The notes below the pieces were generated by a model that worked only from the letters and a program-made list of their open reading frames with translations, did not search any database and was not told where the DNA came from. Position numbers and translations under genes: made by a program. 64,000 bases of DNA from UBA1737 sp964541525 (GTDB taxonomy: Bacteria > Bacillota_I > Bacilli_A > ML615J-28 > CAG-313): positions 1 to 64,000 of the forward strand of contig CAZIQF010000008.1 of the NCBI GenBank assembly GCA_964541525.1, given 5' to 3'. Positions 40,443 through 48,312 of the stretch are shown here, one piece after another. How positions within the stretch are numbered: position 1 is the first letter of the stretch; each line of letters opens with the position of its first letter.

Positions 40443-41072
40443 ATGGCTTACATTGCTAAGACCGCATTTTGGCCCCGCGTGAGCGACCGTGTTTTCGGCG
40501 AGACGCTGAACATCACCGGCAAGTTCGTCAACGCAAGCGGCAATAAGGAGACCTGCTCCGCAGGTTTCCTCTGCACCAAGAAGGAACTGATGCCCTGCGA
40601 GGGCTATGAGGGTATCGGCCCCACCGAAGCGCAGGTGACAATCAAGAACGGCAATAGCTGGCTGATGCAGAGCGCCGCCGGTGCCGTGACCAGCGAGGGC
40701 GACGGCATCTATGCCTGCAACACCTACGAGGTGAACATTCTGGAGGATCCTGTCACCGGCAACCATTACAAGGTGGCTGCCAATACGCTGGGTCTGCCCG
40801 CCCCCAAGGACTATCCCGTGACCTATACCCGCATCGTCTTTGACGGCGGCAAGATTTACCGCTTCGGCGAGGGCAACGTGAACGGCACCATCGGCAGCAA
40901 GACCTTCTTCACCATCAAGGACGGTCTGCTGATCCCCGCCGACAAGCCCACCGCTGCGGGTACGCCCTACTTCAAGCTGCTGGGCAACGGCAACTTCACC
41001 GAGGGCGCAGAGAGTGCTTTCGGTTTCTATGACCTTGAGGCTTGCAAGGTCGATGCCACCGTTGGCGGTTGA
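40443..41072 (+). CDS. Capsid decoration-type protein, 209 aa
   Basis: ATG at 40443 after AAAAGGAGTGTGAATACAC. Strand-rich with KFVNASGNKETCSAGFLCTK and GNHYKVAANTLGLPAPKDYP. Lies immediately before the major capsid gene, the usual place of head-decoration proteins; also possibly a capsid-stabilising minor protein. Confidence 0.55.
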   Translation: MAYIAKTAFWPRVSDRVFGETLNITGKFVNASGNKETCSAGFLCTKKELMPCEGYEGIGPTEAQVTIKNGNSWLMQSAAGAVTSEGDGIYACNTYEVNILEDPVTGNHYKVAANTLGLPAPKDYPVTYTRIVFDGGKIYRFGEGNVNGTIGSKTFFTIKDGLLIPADKPTAAGTPYFKLLGNGNFTEGAESAFGFYDLEACKVDATVGG

Positions 41073-41093
41073 GAGAAAGGAGAGTGAACAAGA

Positions 41094-42347
41094 ATGGCTA
41101 TCATGCTGAACAGCATCAATCCCGAAGTTTTTAACGGCAACAGCGCCGAGTTCAACGGTGTGGAGCGCAAGAGAGCCGACATCGTGACCTGCGGCCGTCT
41201 GCTGATGCGGGAGCGTCTGGGCCGCGATGAGCGCGTGCTGATGACCGCCGCACAGCGCAGCCCCATGGAGTTCACCGCCATGCTGTCCGACGGTGAGGAG
41301 GAGAAGCGCCGCAGCTACGCCTCCGTCAACCGCGACTTGCAGCACGACCTGCTGCTTTTCTGCGCCGAGCGGTGCTGCTCCATCAGCGGCGAGACTGTTC
41401 CCGCCGACATGGACGAGTTCCGCCGCAACCAGCGGAAGTTCCTGTCCGACCGCACCTTCCTGAAGCTGCTGGCGGGTATCACCACCGAGATCGTGACCCC
41501 CATGCTGCCCACTGTCATGTCCTCCGGCCTTGGCTGGCTGGCGGAGATGTACAATGTCCCCCTGGGTCAGACCAAGGAGCTGGATATCATGTCCAACGAT
41601 ATCTTCCTCTTTGAGGACGATAGCTGGGGCGCCTCCCGCTCCAAGCCCGTGAACACCCTGTACAACAAGACCGTGACTCTGAATCCCCGCCTGCGTACCG
41701 CCCGGGCCAGCGCCAAGTGGTATCAGCTGGTGGGCAACGACGCCGACCTTGGCCGTTTCTTCAACGCCATTGCCGCCGGTATGTACTCCAAGATCACGGC
41801 TATGTGGGTGCAGCAGATGGTGAAGATCAGCGCCAACACCGCCGCCATCCCCACCAACATGACCTTTACCAACACCTCCGCCAACTGGGTCACTGCCGCC
41901 AAGCGCGTGGCGATGGTCAACGGCACCCGCTACCGCAACGTCATTGCGCTGGGCGATGCCTCCGCACTGACCAAGGCGCTGCCCTCCGGCGTGGTGAATG
42001 CCAGCACCGTCAATCTGGACGCTGCTCTTTCCACCATGCTGGGCGTGGAGTGGACGAAGTACGGCTATCTGGGCGAGTACATGGGCATTAACCTGATGCC
42101 CATTGACAACGCCATTGTCCCCGGCACCCAGAATACCACCGTGGTGGAGATGGTGCCCACCGACAAGATTTGGCTGGCTCCCATCGGCGGCTACAAGCCC
42201 GTGGCGATCGGCGTGGAGGAGGGGACTCCCATCACCATCGAGATGTCTCCCAGCGAGACCGCAGACGGCTCTATCGACATGGTGGTGTCCATGAGCATCG
42301 ACGCGGTGCCGGTGATCGCATCGAAGCTGGCACTCATCAACGCGTAA
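41094..42347 (+). CDS. Major capsid protein, 417 aa
   Basis: ATG at 41094 after GAGAAAGGAGAGTGAACAAGA. Size, position after the protease and decoration genes, and the HK97-type layout support this: N-terminal helical arm, EIVTPMLPTVMSSGLGWLAE, strong KITAMWVQQMVKISANTAAI helix, and C-terminal DKIWLAPIGGYKPVAIGVEE. It is codon-optimised like a highly expressed gene. Confidence 0.75.
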   Translation: MAIMLNSINPEVFNGNSAEFNGVERKRADIVTCGRLLMRERLGRDERVLMTAAQRSPMEFTAMLSDGEEEKRRSYASVNRDLQHDLLLFCAERCCSISGETVPADMDEFRRNQRKFLSDRTFLKLLAGITTEIVTPMLPTVMSSGLGWLAEMYNVPLGQTKELDIMSNDIFLFEDDSWGASRSKPVNTLYNKTVTLNPRLRTARASAKWYQLVGNDADLGRFFNAIAAGMYSKITAMWVQQMVKISANTAAIPTNMTFTNTSANWVTAAKRVAMVNGTRYRNVIALGDASALTKALPSGVVNASTVNLDAALSTMLGVEWTKYGYLGEYMGINLMPIDNAIVPGTQNTTVVEMVPTDKIWLAPIGGYKPVAIGVEEGTPITIEMSPSETADGSIDMVVSMSIDAVPVIASKLALINA

Positions 42348-42362
42348 CAAAAACGCACAACA

Positions 42363-42388
42363 GGGGACGGGGCGAAAGCCCCTCCCCG
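42363..42388 (+). terminator. Strong GC hairpin after the capsid gene
   Basis: GGGGACGGGGC-GAAA-GCCCCTCCCC forms a near-perfect 11-bp stem with a GNRA-type loop. No T-run follows, so it may stop or attenuate transcription or protect the 3' end of the capsid mRNA instead of being a classical terminator. Confidence 0.55.
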
Positions 42389-42393
42389 GACAT

Positions 42394-42468
42394 ACGGATT
42401 TAGTTTAAGTGGGAAAACGGCGGTCTCCAAAACCGCAGTTCGGGGTTCAAGTCCTCGCGTCCGTGCCA
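42394..42468 (+). tRNA. tRNA-Trp(CCA), CCA tail encoded
   Basis: The acceptor strand ACGGATT pairs with CGTCCGT except at the innermost pair. D stem GTTT/AAAC, anticodon stem GCGGT/ACCGC around CTCCAAA (anticodon CCA) and T stem CGGGG/CCTCG around TTCAAGT are all in place; then discriminator G and CCA. It sits in the late operon right after the capsid gene, so it is phage-encoded. Confidence 0.93.
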
Positions 42469-42475
42469 TATAGGA

Positions 42476-42599
42476 CTCCCCGCACCTCTCCACGATGTGG
42501 CCCAGGGGAGACGTTTTCAAAAGGCAGTGCCGGGAAACCGGAGGGTGTGCAATACATCAACGTGTAAACGGGGCAGCGGTGGGAGCCTTGATGTATTGC
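42476..42599 (+). repeat. Structured intergenic region with two long hairpins
   Basis: CTCCCC (42476) pairs with GGGGAG (42505), enclosing CCAC-gat-GTGG. GCAATACATCAA (42549-42560) pairs perfectly with TTGATGTATTGC (42588-42599) over 12 bp. No gene is seen here. It may be a structured leader or ncRNA following the tRNA. Confidence 0.55.
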
Positions 42600-42618
42600 G
42601 GCAGATATTAACAAACGA

Positions 42619-42651
42619 CCATGAGGGATCTGAAAGGAGCAGAAGCATGGG
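42619..42651 (+). repeat. 33-nt leader repeat, copy A
   Basis: CCATGAGGGATCTGAAAGGA, continuing GCAGAAGCATGGG, matches 47629-47660 with about four changes. Both copies carry the ribosome binding site and end at the start codon of unrelated genes. Confidence 0.75.
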
Positions 42652-43423
42652 CAGACCGAAAAACAGCGGGAACAAGCTGGCGGCGCAGATCGCCGCAGAG
42701 GAGGCGGAGGAGGACTTTATGCTCCCCGCCGTCAATGAGCCGAAGGAAAAGCCGGAAAAGGCGCAGGAAACGCCTGTGACGTATACCGCCGAGCAGGTGC
42801 AGCAGATGATGAAGGAAGCCGCTGCCGCCGCCGTAGCCGAGGCTATGAAAAACCTCCCTCAGCAGCAGCCTCAGGTGGTGCAGGTGATGGCAGACACGGA
42901 AAAGGTGGTACTGCGGTGGATGGCACCGGTAGCAGACGACAACGTGGCGGTTTTCGGCGCAAACGGGATGTACGGACAAGTCACCGGCAAAAACGGCACG
43001 GTGATCGTCCCCAAGGGCGAGTGGAGCCGGTTTTATGACGAGACCATGCGGCGGTTTATCGACCGGCGGTGGCTGGTGGTGCTTTCCGGCATGACGGACG
43101 AGGAGCGGATGCTCTACCACTGCGATTACCGCAAGGGCGAGATCATGGACGAGAAGGGCTTTGCCAATATCTTCCGCATGGGCGAGGAGCTGCTTCCTTA
43201 CTTTGACGCGCTTTGCACCGAGCACCAGGAGATGGTGGCGCGGAGCTTTTGCGAGGCGGCGGAAAAGGGCGAGCTGGACGGAGATTGGCGCCCGCTGGTG
43301 AAAAAGCTGAACGCCATGAACAAAAAGCGGTATAAGGACGCGCCGGAGAACGACATTCGCCGCAAGGGGATGTTCCGTCCCGTTCTGGATGCACTGAACA
43401 GCGCGGAGGATGAGGACGAATAA
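42647..43423 (+). CDS. Hypothetical late protein, 258 aa
   Basis: ATG at 42647 after GAAAGGAGCAGAAGC. An E/K-rich start and a long Ala/Gln coiled coil (EQVQQMMKEAAAAAVAEAMK, about 48-72) lead to a beta domain (VVLRWMAPVADDNVAVFGAN) and a helical C-terminus. Tail or neck accessory by position. Its stop lies in a 12-bp-stem palindrome. Confidence 0.6.
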   Translation: MGRPKNSGNKLAAQIAAEEAEEDFMLPAVNEPKEKPEKAQETPVTYTAEQVQQMMKEAAAAAVAEAMKNLPQQQPQVVQVMADTEKVVLRWMAPVADDNVAVFGANGMYGQVTGKNGTVIVPKGEWSRFYDETMRRFIDRRWLVVLSGMTDEERMLYHCDYRKGEIMDEKGFANIFRMGEELLPYFDALCTEHQEMVARSFCEAAEKGELDGDWRPLVKKLNAMNKKRYKDAPENDIRRKGMFRPVLDALNSAEDEDE

Positions 43424-43446
43424 AGTGGTCGAAATCGACCACTTTA
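43421..43446. repeat. Perfect 12-bp-stem palindrome at a stop codon
   Basis: TAAAGTGGTCGA-AA-TCGACCACTTTA begins with the stop codon of the upstream gene. It is the only such palindrome in the late operon. It may terminate, act as an RNase-resistant end, or bind a regulator. Confidence 0.7.
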
Positions 43447-43471
43447 GAGAAAACGGAGGAGGGATGTAGCC

Positions 43472-43777
43472 ATGATGCAGGGAGACGCCTACGCCGTTCC
43501 CTTTGTGATCCGGCAGGGAGAAACCAAAGTGACACCGGACATGGTGGAGACGGTGGAGCTGACCATCGGTACGCTGTCGCGGTTGTATCCCGGTGAAGTC
43601 GCCTACGACCAGAAAAAAGGACAATGGCTGTTTCCTCTGACCCAAGAGCAAACGATGGACTTTGCCGAAGGCAGCGTTCCGACGCAGGTACGGGTAAAGT
43701 TCATGGATGGCCGGGTGATCGGCGCAAAGGGCGGCGTGATCCAAGTGGCGCAGAGTGCTTCCAAAGGGGTGATCTGA
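43472..43777 (+). CDS. Hypothetical structural protein, 101 aa
   Basis: ATG at 43472 after GGAGGAGGGATGTAGCC. Strand-rich (YAVPFVIRQGETKVTPDMVE, VPTQVRVKFMDGRVIGAKGG), compatible with an immunoglobulin-like or BppU-type domain found in tail accessory proteins. Followed after 1 nt by the next gene. Confidence 0.6.
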   Translation: MMQGDAYAVPFVIRQGETKVTPDMVETVELTIGTLSRLYPGEVAYDQKKGQWLFPLTQEQTMDFAEGSVPTQVRVKFMDGRVIGAKGGVIQVAQSASKGVI

Positions 43778-43778
43778 C

Positions 43779-44081
43779 ATGGAAAAAACCCCGGTGGTGA
43801 TCCAGCTTGGAAACGGGGCGGAAAAGCCGCTGTTTTTCGCTGTGGGAAAAACACAGGAGATCGCGGCGGAGATCGAGGATGTGGTGCTGGAAACGGGCGG
43901 CGATGTGCCGCTGTTTCAGGGGCCATATGAGGTGACGCCGAAGGTGTACGGCGCGGTGACGCTGGCGACCAAGGCGCTGCGGATGAAAGAGGACGTGGTG
44001 GTGCGAAAGATCCCCCAGTATGAGGTGAGCAACGAGGCGGGGGGCAAAACTTTTATCATAGGAGATGAGTACGATGGCTAA
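43779..44081 (+). CDS. Hypothetical structural protein, 100 aa
   Basis: ATG at 43779 directly follows the previous stop. Contains EIEDVVLETGGDVPLFQGPY and VTPKVYGAVTLATKALRMKE. The 'GPYEVTPKVYGAVTLATK' theme is common to small Firmicutes phage structural proteins. The stop overlaps the next start. Confidence 0.65.
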   Translation: MEKTPVVIQLGNGAEKPLFFAVGKTQEIAAEIEDVVLETGGDVPLFQGPYEVTPKVYGAVTLATKALRMKEDVVVRKIPQYEVSNEAGGKTFIIGDEYDG

Positions 44082-44664
44082 TCAGTATGTAAACAAGGTA
44101 ATTATCGGCAACGACGTGAAACTGGACCTGACGGGGGACGATGTAACCCCGGCAAACCTTGCCAAAGGCATTAAGGCACATGACAAATCTGGCGCTCCCA
44201 TTGTGGGAACCAACACCTTTGACGCGGATACCAGCGACGCCACCGCCACGGCGGCGGAGATCCTGAATGGTAAGACTGCCTACGCAGGCGGCAAGAAGGT
44301 GACCGGTACCATGCCCAACATCGGGGCGGTGACGCTGGACATCACGGACAAGAGTACGCCGGTGACCATCCCCATGGGCTTCCACGACGGAAGCGGATCG
44401 GCAGAGGTGGCCCCCACGGAGGCAGCCAAGATCATCCCCGAAAACATCCGCGACGGCATCACCATTCTGGGCGTGGAGGGCACCATGAGCGGCACGGAGG
44501 GCGCGAAGCCCCAGGCAAAGACCGTGACCCCCACGTTTGCCAGCCAGGAAGTGACGCCTGACAGCCCCACCTATAACTTTCTGAGCAGCGTGACGGTGAA
44601 CCCCATCCCGGTGAGCTATACGGACAACGACCAGGGAGGACAGACGCTGAAAGTGGGTGCGTAA
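44074..44664 (+). CDS. Tail-fibre-associated repeat protein, 196 aa
   Basis: Start at 44074 after ATAGGAGATGAGTACG. Contains the DATATAAEILNGKTAYAGGK, KVTGTMP unit that recurs in phage tail and fibre accessory proteins, and a second IIPENIRDGITILGVEGTMS unit. The next gene encodes a one-unit version of the same motif. Probably a decoration or fibre-attachment protein. Confidence 0.6.
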   Translation: MANQYVNKVIIGNDVKLDLTGDDVTPANLAKGIKAHDKSGAPIVGTNTFDADTSDATATAAEILNGKTAYAGGKKVTGTMPNIGAVTLDITDKSTPVTIPMGFHDGSGSAEVAPTEAAKIIPENIRDGITILGVEGTMSGTEGAKPQAKTVTPTFASQEVTPDSPTYNFLSSVTVNPIPVSYTDNDQGGQTLKVGA

Positions 44665-44667
44665 CCG

Positions 44668-44847
44668 ATGGCCGTCAACAAGGTAGAGATCAACGGCGTA
44701 ACGCAGTTGGACTTGACGCAGGATTCCGTAAGCCAGGAGACGCTTTTGAGCGGGAAAACGGCTCACAACAAGGCGGGGGAGCGCATCACCGGGACGCTGA
44801 CTCTGCCGGAGATAACAGTGAGCGGAGGGACGATGACCATCAGATGA
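44668..44847 (+). CDS. Small one-unit paralogue of the previous protein, 59 aa
   Basis: ATG at 44668, four bases after the previous stop. Contains ETLLSGKTAHNKAGERITGT, the same [E/I]LxGKTAxxxGxxxTGT unit as the upstream protein, and a beta start (VNKVEINGVTQLDLT). Likely arose by duplication and has only one repeat. Confidence 0.65.
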   Translation: MAVNKVEINGVTQLDLTQDSVSQETLLSGKTAHNKAGERITGTLTLPEITVSGGTMTIR

Positions 44848-44863
44848 ACGGAGGGATGACGCC

Positions 44864-45343
44864 GTGGCGAGCATAAAGATCAACGGCGTGACCTACCGAG
44901 ACATTTATGAGGTCTACGCAGAAACGCGCACAGACAACGGCGCTATTGTCCGCAACCGCTACATCCTCATTAACGGAGACCCCGGTGCGTTACGAAAAGA
45001 AGCGTCCGTAATCACCATCAACGGCGTGCGGTATGAAGATCCTGTTAGCATGATACGGGTTCCGTTGGCAGATGGCAGCGGGAACTACGCCATGTATCTG
45101 CGGGCAAGCGAATACTACGACCGCGTTTACGAGGTCGCACCGGGCGAGGCCATTGCACAGGGAGACTTCGTAAAGCTGGTGCCTCTTTACCCGTGCGAAA
45201 GCGCTTACCCAAGAGAAGATTTGTACCCGAACGGCGGAACACTGCTGAAGGGGATGGGAGGAAACTCAAACGGCGCGGACGGCGTTGCGCTGGCGAGTGG
45301 AAGTGCCGGTACAAGGATAAAGATTTACAGACCGCCCGCGTAA
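44864..45343 (+). CDS. Hypothetical tail protein, 159 aa, GTG start
   Basis: GTG at 44864 after ACGGAGGGATGACGCC. Begins ASIKINGVTYRDIYEVYAET, and a second related unit ITINGVRYEDPVSM occurs at about 50-63. The C-terminus has YPCESAYPREDLYPNGGT. Strand-rich; likely part of the tail or its decoration. Confidence 0.6.
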   Translation: MASIKINGVTYRDIYEVYAETRTDNGAIVRNRYILINGDPGALRKEASVITINGVRYEDPVSMIRVPLADGSGNYAMYLRASEYYDRVYEVAPGEAIAQGDFVKLVPLYPCESAYPREDLYPNGGTLLKGMGGNSNGADGVALASGSAGTRIKIYRPPA

Positions 45344-45355
45344 AGGAGGGGGAAC

Positions 45356-46078
45356 ATGGGAACTAAATGGAGCGAGATCGTGACGAACTACGCCATGACA
45401 AACATCGACGATGTGCGCTTGCAGGAGGACGCGGCCAACGACCCTGCGGCGTTCCTGCGGAGGATGAGCCTGTATATGGTGAACGCCATTCCCCTATTCT
45501 CCCTGCCGGTACAGATGCGGGAATACCTGCGGGACGGGCTGGTGATGCCCCTGTACGGGGACGTGTACTGGGACAGCACGGCGGAGAGCTTGCGGAAAGA
45601 AACCGTGGTGGAGACCGGCATGGTGGGCTACGAGCTTTTCTCCTGCGCCGCCGTGGAGCAGGACGTGACCGGCGGTATGATCGTGACGCCGTACAGCGGG
45701 GCGGTATATGACCCGGAGACGGGGCGCGTAACGTTTCCGCAGCAGGAGGCGGCGGGCATCCGCTACTCGCTGGACTTTTACACGGACGGCGAATTTGGGC
45801 ATGAATTGACGCTGGAGCAGAAGCGGATACTTGGGCTGTGCGTGGCAAGCGTATGGGACGAGCGGTTTTTCCGCAACTGGCTCAACGACCAGGTGAAGAT
45901 AAAGGATGCCAGCTTTGACACGGTAAACGAGGGCACCTACATGAGAGAGGGTGCCGCCAAGCATGAGAAAAACCGGGCAAGGCTGATGGACGAAATGCAC
46001 AAATACGAGCAGGACTGCACCCACCTGAATGTGGTGCAGAGAGGCCGGAGCGGCTACGGGCGGTATCAATTCGCCTGA
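45356..46078 (+). CDS. Hypothetical structural protein, 240 aa
   Basis: ATG at 45356 after AAAGGAGGGGGAAC. Opens WSEIVTNYAMTNIDDVRLQE and AAFLRRMSLYMVNAIPLF, with VTPYSGAVYDPETGRVTFPQ and a helical end (AKHEKNRARLMDEMHKYEQD). Probably a head-tail connector or neck protein by order. Confidence 0.6.
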   Translation: MGTKWSEIVTNYAMTNIDDVRLQEDAANDPAAFLRRMSLYMVNAIPLFSLPVQMREYLRDGLVMPLYGDVYWDSTAESLRKETVVETGMVGYELFSCAAVEQDVTGGMIVTPYSGAVYDPETGRVTFPQQEAAGIRYSLDFYTDGEFGHELTLEQKRILGLCVASVWDERFFRNWLNDQVKIKDASFDTVNEGTYMREGAAKHEKNRARLMDEMHKYEQDCTHLNVVQRGRSGYGRYQFA

Positions 46079-46111
46079 TGCGGAAAACGGCAGGAGAGGA
46101 GGCGCGGGAGC

Positions 46112-47425
46112 ATGGCGGACATCAAAAACAATTTGGGCAATATCGGGGCGATGGCCGACCGACCCAAAGCGGCAGGAAACCGCCCGCCCCAGTATAAGGA
46201 TCGCAAGAATCCTTATTTCGCCGACGCGACCTCCCGCTTTGTGGCGCAGTACGCCAAGTACGCCAGCGACTACACCGCCTGCCGGATGCAGGGTCTGAAT
46301 CTCGATGACTTCTACGCATGGAGCGACCAGCTCATCCGGCTGGCAGACGCCCGCAAAAAGGGCAACGCCATAGATAGACCCATCGACAACTACAAAGAGT
46401 TTTTGATGGTAGACCCCCGCATCGAATATGTGCCCGAGGGCGCCAAGATGGAGACAATGGGCTCCACATGGCTGGTGACGAACCCGGCCAACATCTCCTC
46501 TGCCGTGGGCGGTGGCATCATTAGGCGGTGCAACACCACATGGAATCACCTGGACTGGTACGGCAACGTGCTGAAGGAACCGATGGTGGTGGAAAATGTG
46601 AAACTGAACGCCAACGCCAACGACTTTCAGGAGACCATGCTCATCATGCAGGGGTACTTCAACATTATCATACAGCGCAACGGAGAAACGGAAAACCTGG
46701 ATGTGAACAGCCGCCTGATCCTGGGACGGATGGCGTATCAGATCACGGGGTATTCCGATGTGGCGCAAGAGTTCACCGGGGACGAGGATAGCTGCCATGT
46801 GCTGCGCTTTACCGCACGCGCCACCGAGCCGGACAAAGAAAAGGACGATCTTGTGAACCGGGTGGCCAACGCCTACCCGTTTACATGGGAGGTCAATGTC
46901 AGCGGAAAGGCCGTAATGAGCGCTGGGGAAACGGCACGGTTTGCCGCCGCCTCCCTGCGAAACGGCGAGGATGCCGATGATGACCCGGAACACCCTACCG
47001 GCTACCTGTGGGAAAGCTCGGACGAGGGGGTTTGCCTCGTGGATACGGACGGCGTGGTGACAGCCGTTGGAAACGGAGTCTGCACCATCACCGCCGTGCT
47101 GGCGCAGAATAAGGCGCAGACTGGCACCTACACCGTGACGGTGGAGGAGGGCGTCAGCGGCGTACACTTTGTCACAGACCTGCCGGAGACGCTGGGCGCG
47201 TATCAGGAGGCGGTGCTGGAGGCGGTGTATACCGAGAACGGCAAGGTCACGGAGGAGAAAGTGACGTGGCAGTTTGAGGGCGCGGAGAAAAGCGCCTATA
47301 CCGCCGCAATAGACGGCAACAGAGCAACGATAAAGTGCTGGGCGGGCAGCGTTGCCCCCCTGACGGTAAAAGCCGTGTACGGCGGTTACAGTGCCGTGGC
47401 AAGCATCGTTTTGGAGGGGTGGTGA
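46112..47425 (+). CDS. Structural protein with C-terminal Ig-like domains, 437 aa
   Basis: ATG at 46112 after AGGAGAGGAGGCGCGGGAGC. Residues about 1-250 form a unit (KEFLMVDPRIEYVPEGAKME; RNGETENLDVNSRLILG). Residues about 265-350 and 350-437 look like Ig-like domains (GYLWESSDEGVCLVDTDGVV, TAVGNGVCTITAVLAQNKA; ISVTVEEG-type ends). Ig domains on virions are linked to surface or mucus binding; here that is inference. Confidence 0.65.
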   Translation: MADIKNNLGNIGAMADRPKAAGNRPPQYKDRKNPYFADATSRFVAQYAKYASDYTACRMQGLNLDDFYAWSDQLIRLADARKKGNAIDRPIDNYKEFLMVDPRIEYVPEGAKMETMGSTWLVTNPANISSAVGGGIIRRCNTTWNHLDWYGNVLKEPMVVENVKLNANANDFQETMLIMQGYFNIIIQRNGETENLDVNSRLILGRMAYQITGYSDVAQEFTGDEDSCHVLRFTARATEPDKEKDDLVNRVANAYPFTWEVNVSGKAVMSAGETARFAAASLRNGEDADDDPEHPTGYLWESSDEGVCLVDTDGVVTAVGNGVCTITAVLAQNKAQTGTYTVTVEEGVSGVHFVTDLPETLGAYQEAVLEAVYTENGKVTEEKVTWQFEGAEKSAYTAAIDGNRATIKCWAGSVAPLTVKAVYGGYSAVASIVLEGW

Positions 47426-47429
47426 GCAC

Positions 47430-47618
47430 ATGGAAAATTTCGCGTGTGAACACTGCTACCGAAGGGGACAGGAGGTGTCCCTGCGGTGCAGGGCGCAGAC
47501 GGGAAAGATGGATTTCTGCTGTTACCAGTATTTCTGCCCGGAAACCGGGAAGAACAAGCTGGCCTCGCCGTGGAAAGACTGCCGGCTGCGGGAAAAGCGG
47601 ACGGCGGAGAAGAAATGA
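47430..47618 (+). CDS. Small Cys-rich protein, 62 aa
   Basis: ATG at 47430, four bases after the previous stop. CEHCYRRGQEVSLRC, then FCCYQYFCPETGKNKLAS, gives two CxxC-like metal sites. It lies among tail genes, an unusual place for a zinc protein. Unknown role. Confidence 0.6.
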   Translation: MENFACEHCYRRGQEVSLRCRAQTGKMDFCCYQYFCPETGKNKLASPWKDCRLREKRTAEKK

Positions 47619-47628
47619 AACACAACAT

Positions 47629-47660
47629 CCATGAGGAATCTGAAAGGAGCAGGAGTATGG
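47629..47660 (+). repeat. 33-nt leader repeat, copy B
   Basis: Second copy of the repeat at 42619-42651, again ending at a start codon (47657) of an unrelated gene. Confidence 0.75.
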
Positions 47661-48235
47661 ATAAGAACAAGGTGGGCGGCAGCATGACCGTCAAGGAGGT
47701 TTTTCAGGGTGCAAGATCCGTCTTGCCGCTGATGCAGAAGGCGGAAATCGTGGCGCACTGTGCCGAGCGGTGCATTGACCGGGTGGTGGTAAACACGGGC
47801 GAAAAGTTCCGGGGCGATACGCCGCCGATGTACCGGGAGAACGGGCAGCGCAAGCGGAGGTATCTGCTGGGCGTGCTGGTGCGTGGATATTTGGCCATCG
47901 ACTTTGATGGCTGCGAGGGCGACCCGTGGCTGATGAGCGTAGACGATTACGACCGGATGGGCGGGATGACGCTGCTGAACAGGATCGACCGCATGAAAAA
48001 AGAGGGCGACGTGCTGCGGAACAAGGCGTTCGACCTGCTGGCGGACTTCCGCGATCTGGAGAAGATGCTCAACACCGAGATATACGCCAACCTTGCCGTG
48101 ATGAACGATGTGGTGGCGCGGATGAATATGGCCATGCAGAGCGCCGTCACGCCGGAGAGATTGCAGGAGCTGACCGCCATGGCGGAGGAATTGCAAAAGA
48201 CTGCGGACGATATTCAAAACGCAACGGAAAAGTAA
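47657..48235 (+). CDS. Hypothetical late protein, 192 aa
   Basis: ATG at 47657 after GAAAGGAGCAGGAGT. Contains SVLPLMQKAEIVAHCAERCI and YLLGVLVRGYLAIDFDGCEG, then a long coiled coil (LQELTAMAEELQKTADDIQN at the end). Possibly a tail assembly chaperone or neck protein. Followed by an intergenic gap with a parS-like site. Confidence 0.55.
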   Translation: MDKNKVGGSMTVKEVFQGARSVLPLMQKAEIVAHCAERCIDRVVVNTGEKFRGDTPPMYRENGQRKRRYLLGVLVRGYLAIDFDGCEGDPWLMSVDDYDRMGGMTLLNRIDRMKKEGDVLRNKAFDLLADFRDLEKMLNTEIYANLAVMNDVVARMNMAMQSAVTPERLQELTAMAEELQKTADDIQNATEK

Positions 48236-48267
48236 GAAAAATATTAGAAACGCAACGAAAATCGAGA

Positions 48268-48283
48268 TGTTTCACATGAAACA
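48268..48283. promoter_or_regulatory. parS-like palindrome (one mismatch)
   Basis: TGTTTCACATGAAACA matches the ParB-binding parS consensus TGTTTCACGTGAAACA at 15 of 16 positions. The single difference (G to A) is in the central CACGTG. It is in the 77-nt gap between two late genes. No parA or parB gene is visible in this window, so the protein would be host-encoded. Confidence 0.55.
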
Positions 48284-48312
48284 ATTCCGAAAATAGAAAG
48301 TGTGGTGGGAGC

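Noticed and set aside
36519..42350. Very long minus-strand frames (up to 834 codons) under the head genes
   Set aside because: Mirror frames caused by high third-position GC in the plus-strand genes; no ribosome binding sites, and rich in His/Val/Leu shadows.
42394..42468. Use of an altered genetic code (TGA or TAG recoding) supported by the tRNA-Trp
   Set aside because: The anticodon is CCA, not TCA or CTA, and the large structural genes read cleanly with the standard code; only one in-frame TAG is seen.
42191..42520. Minus-strand 109-aa frame with MARTRGLEPRT
   Set aside because: Antisense to the tRNA-Trp and the end of the capsid gene; same class of artefact as above.
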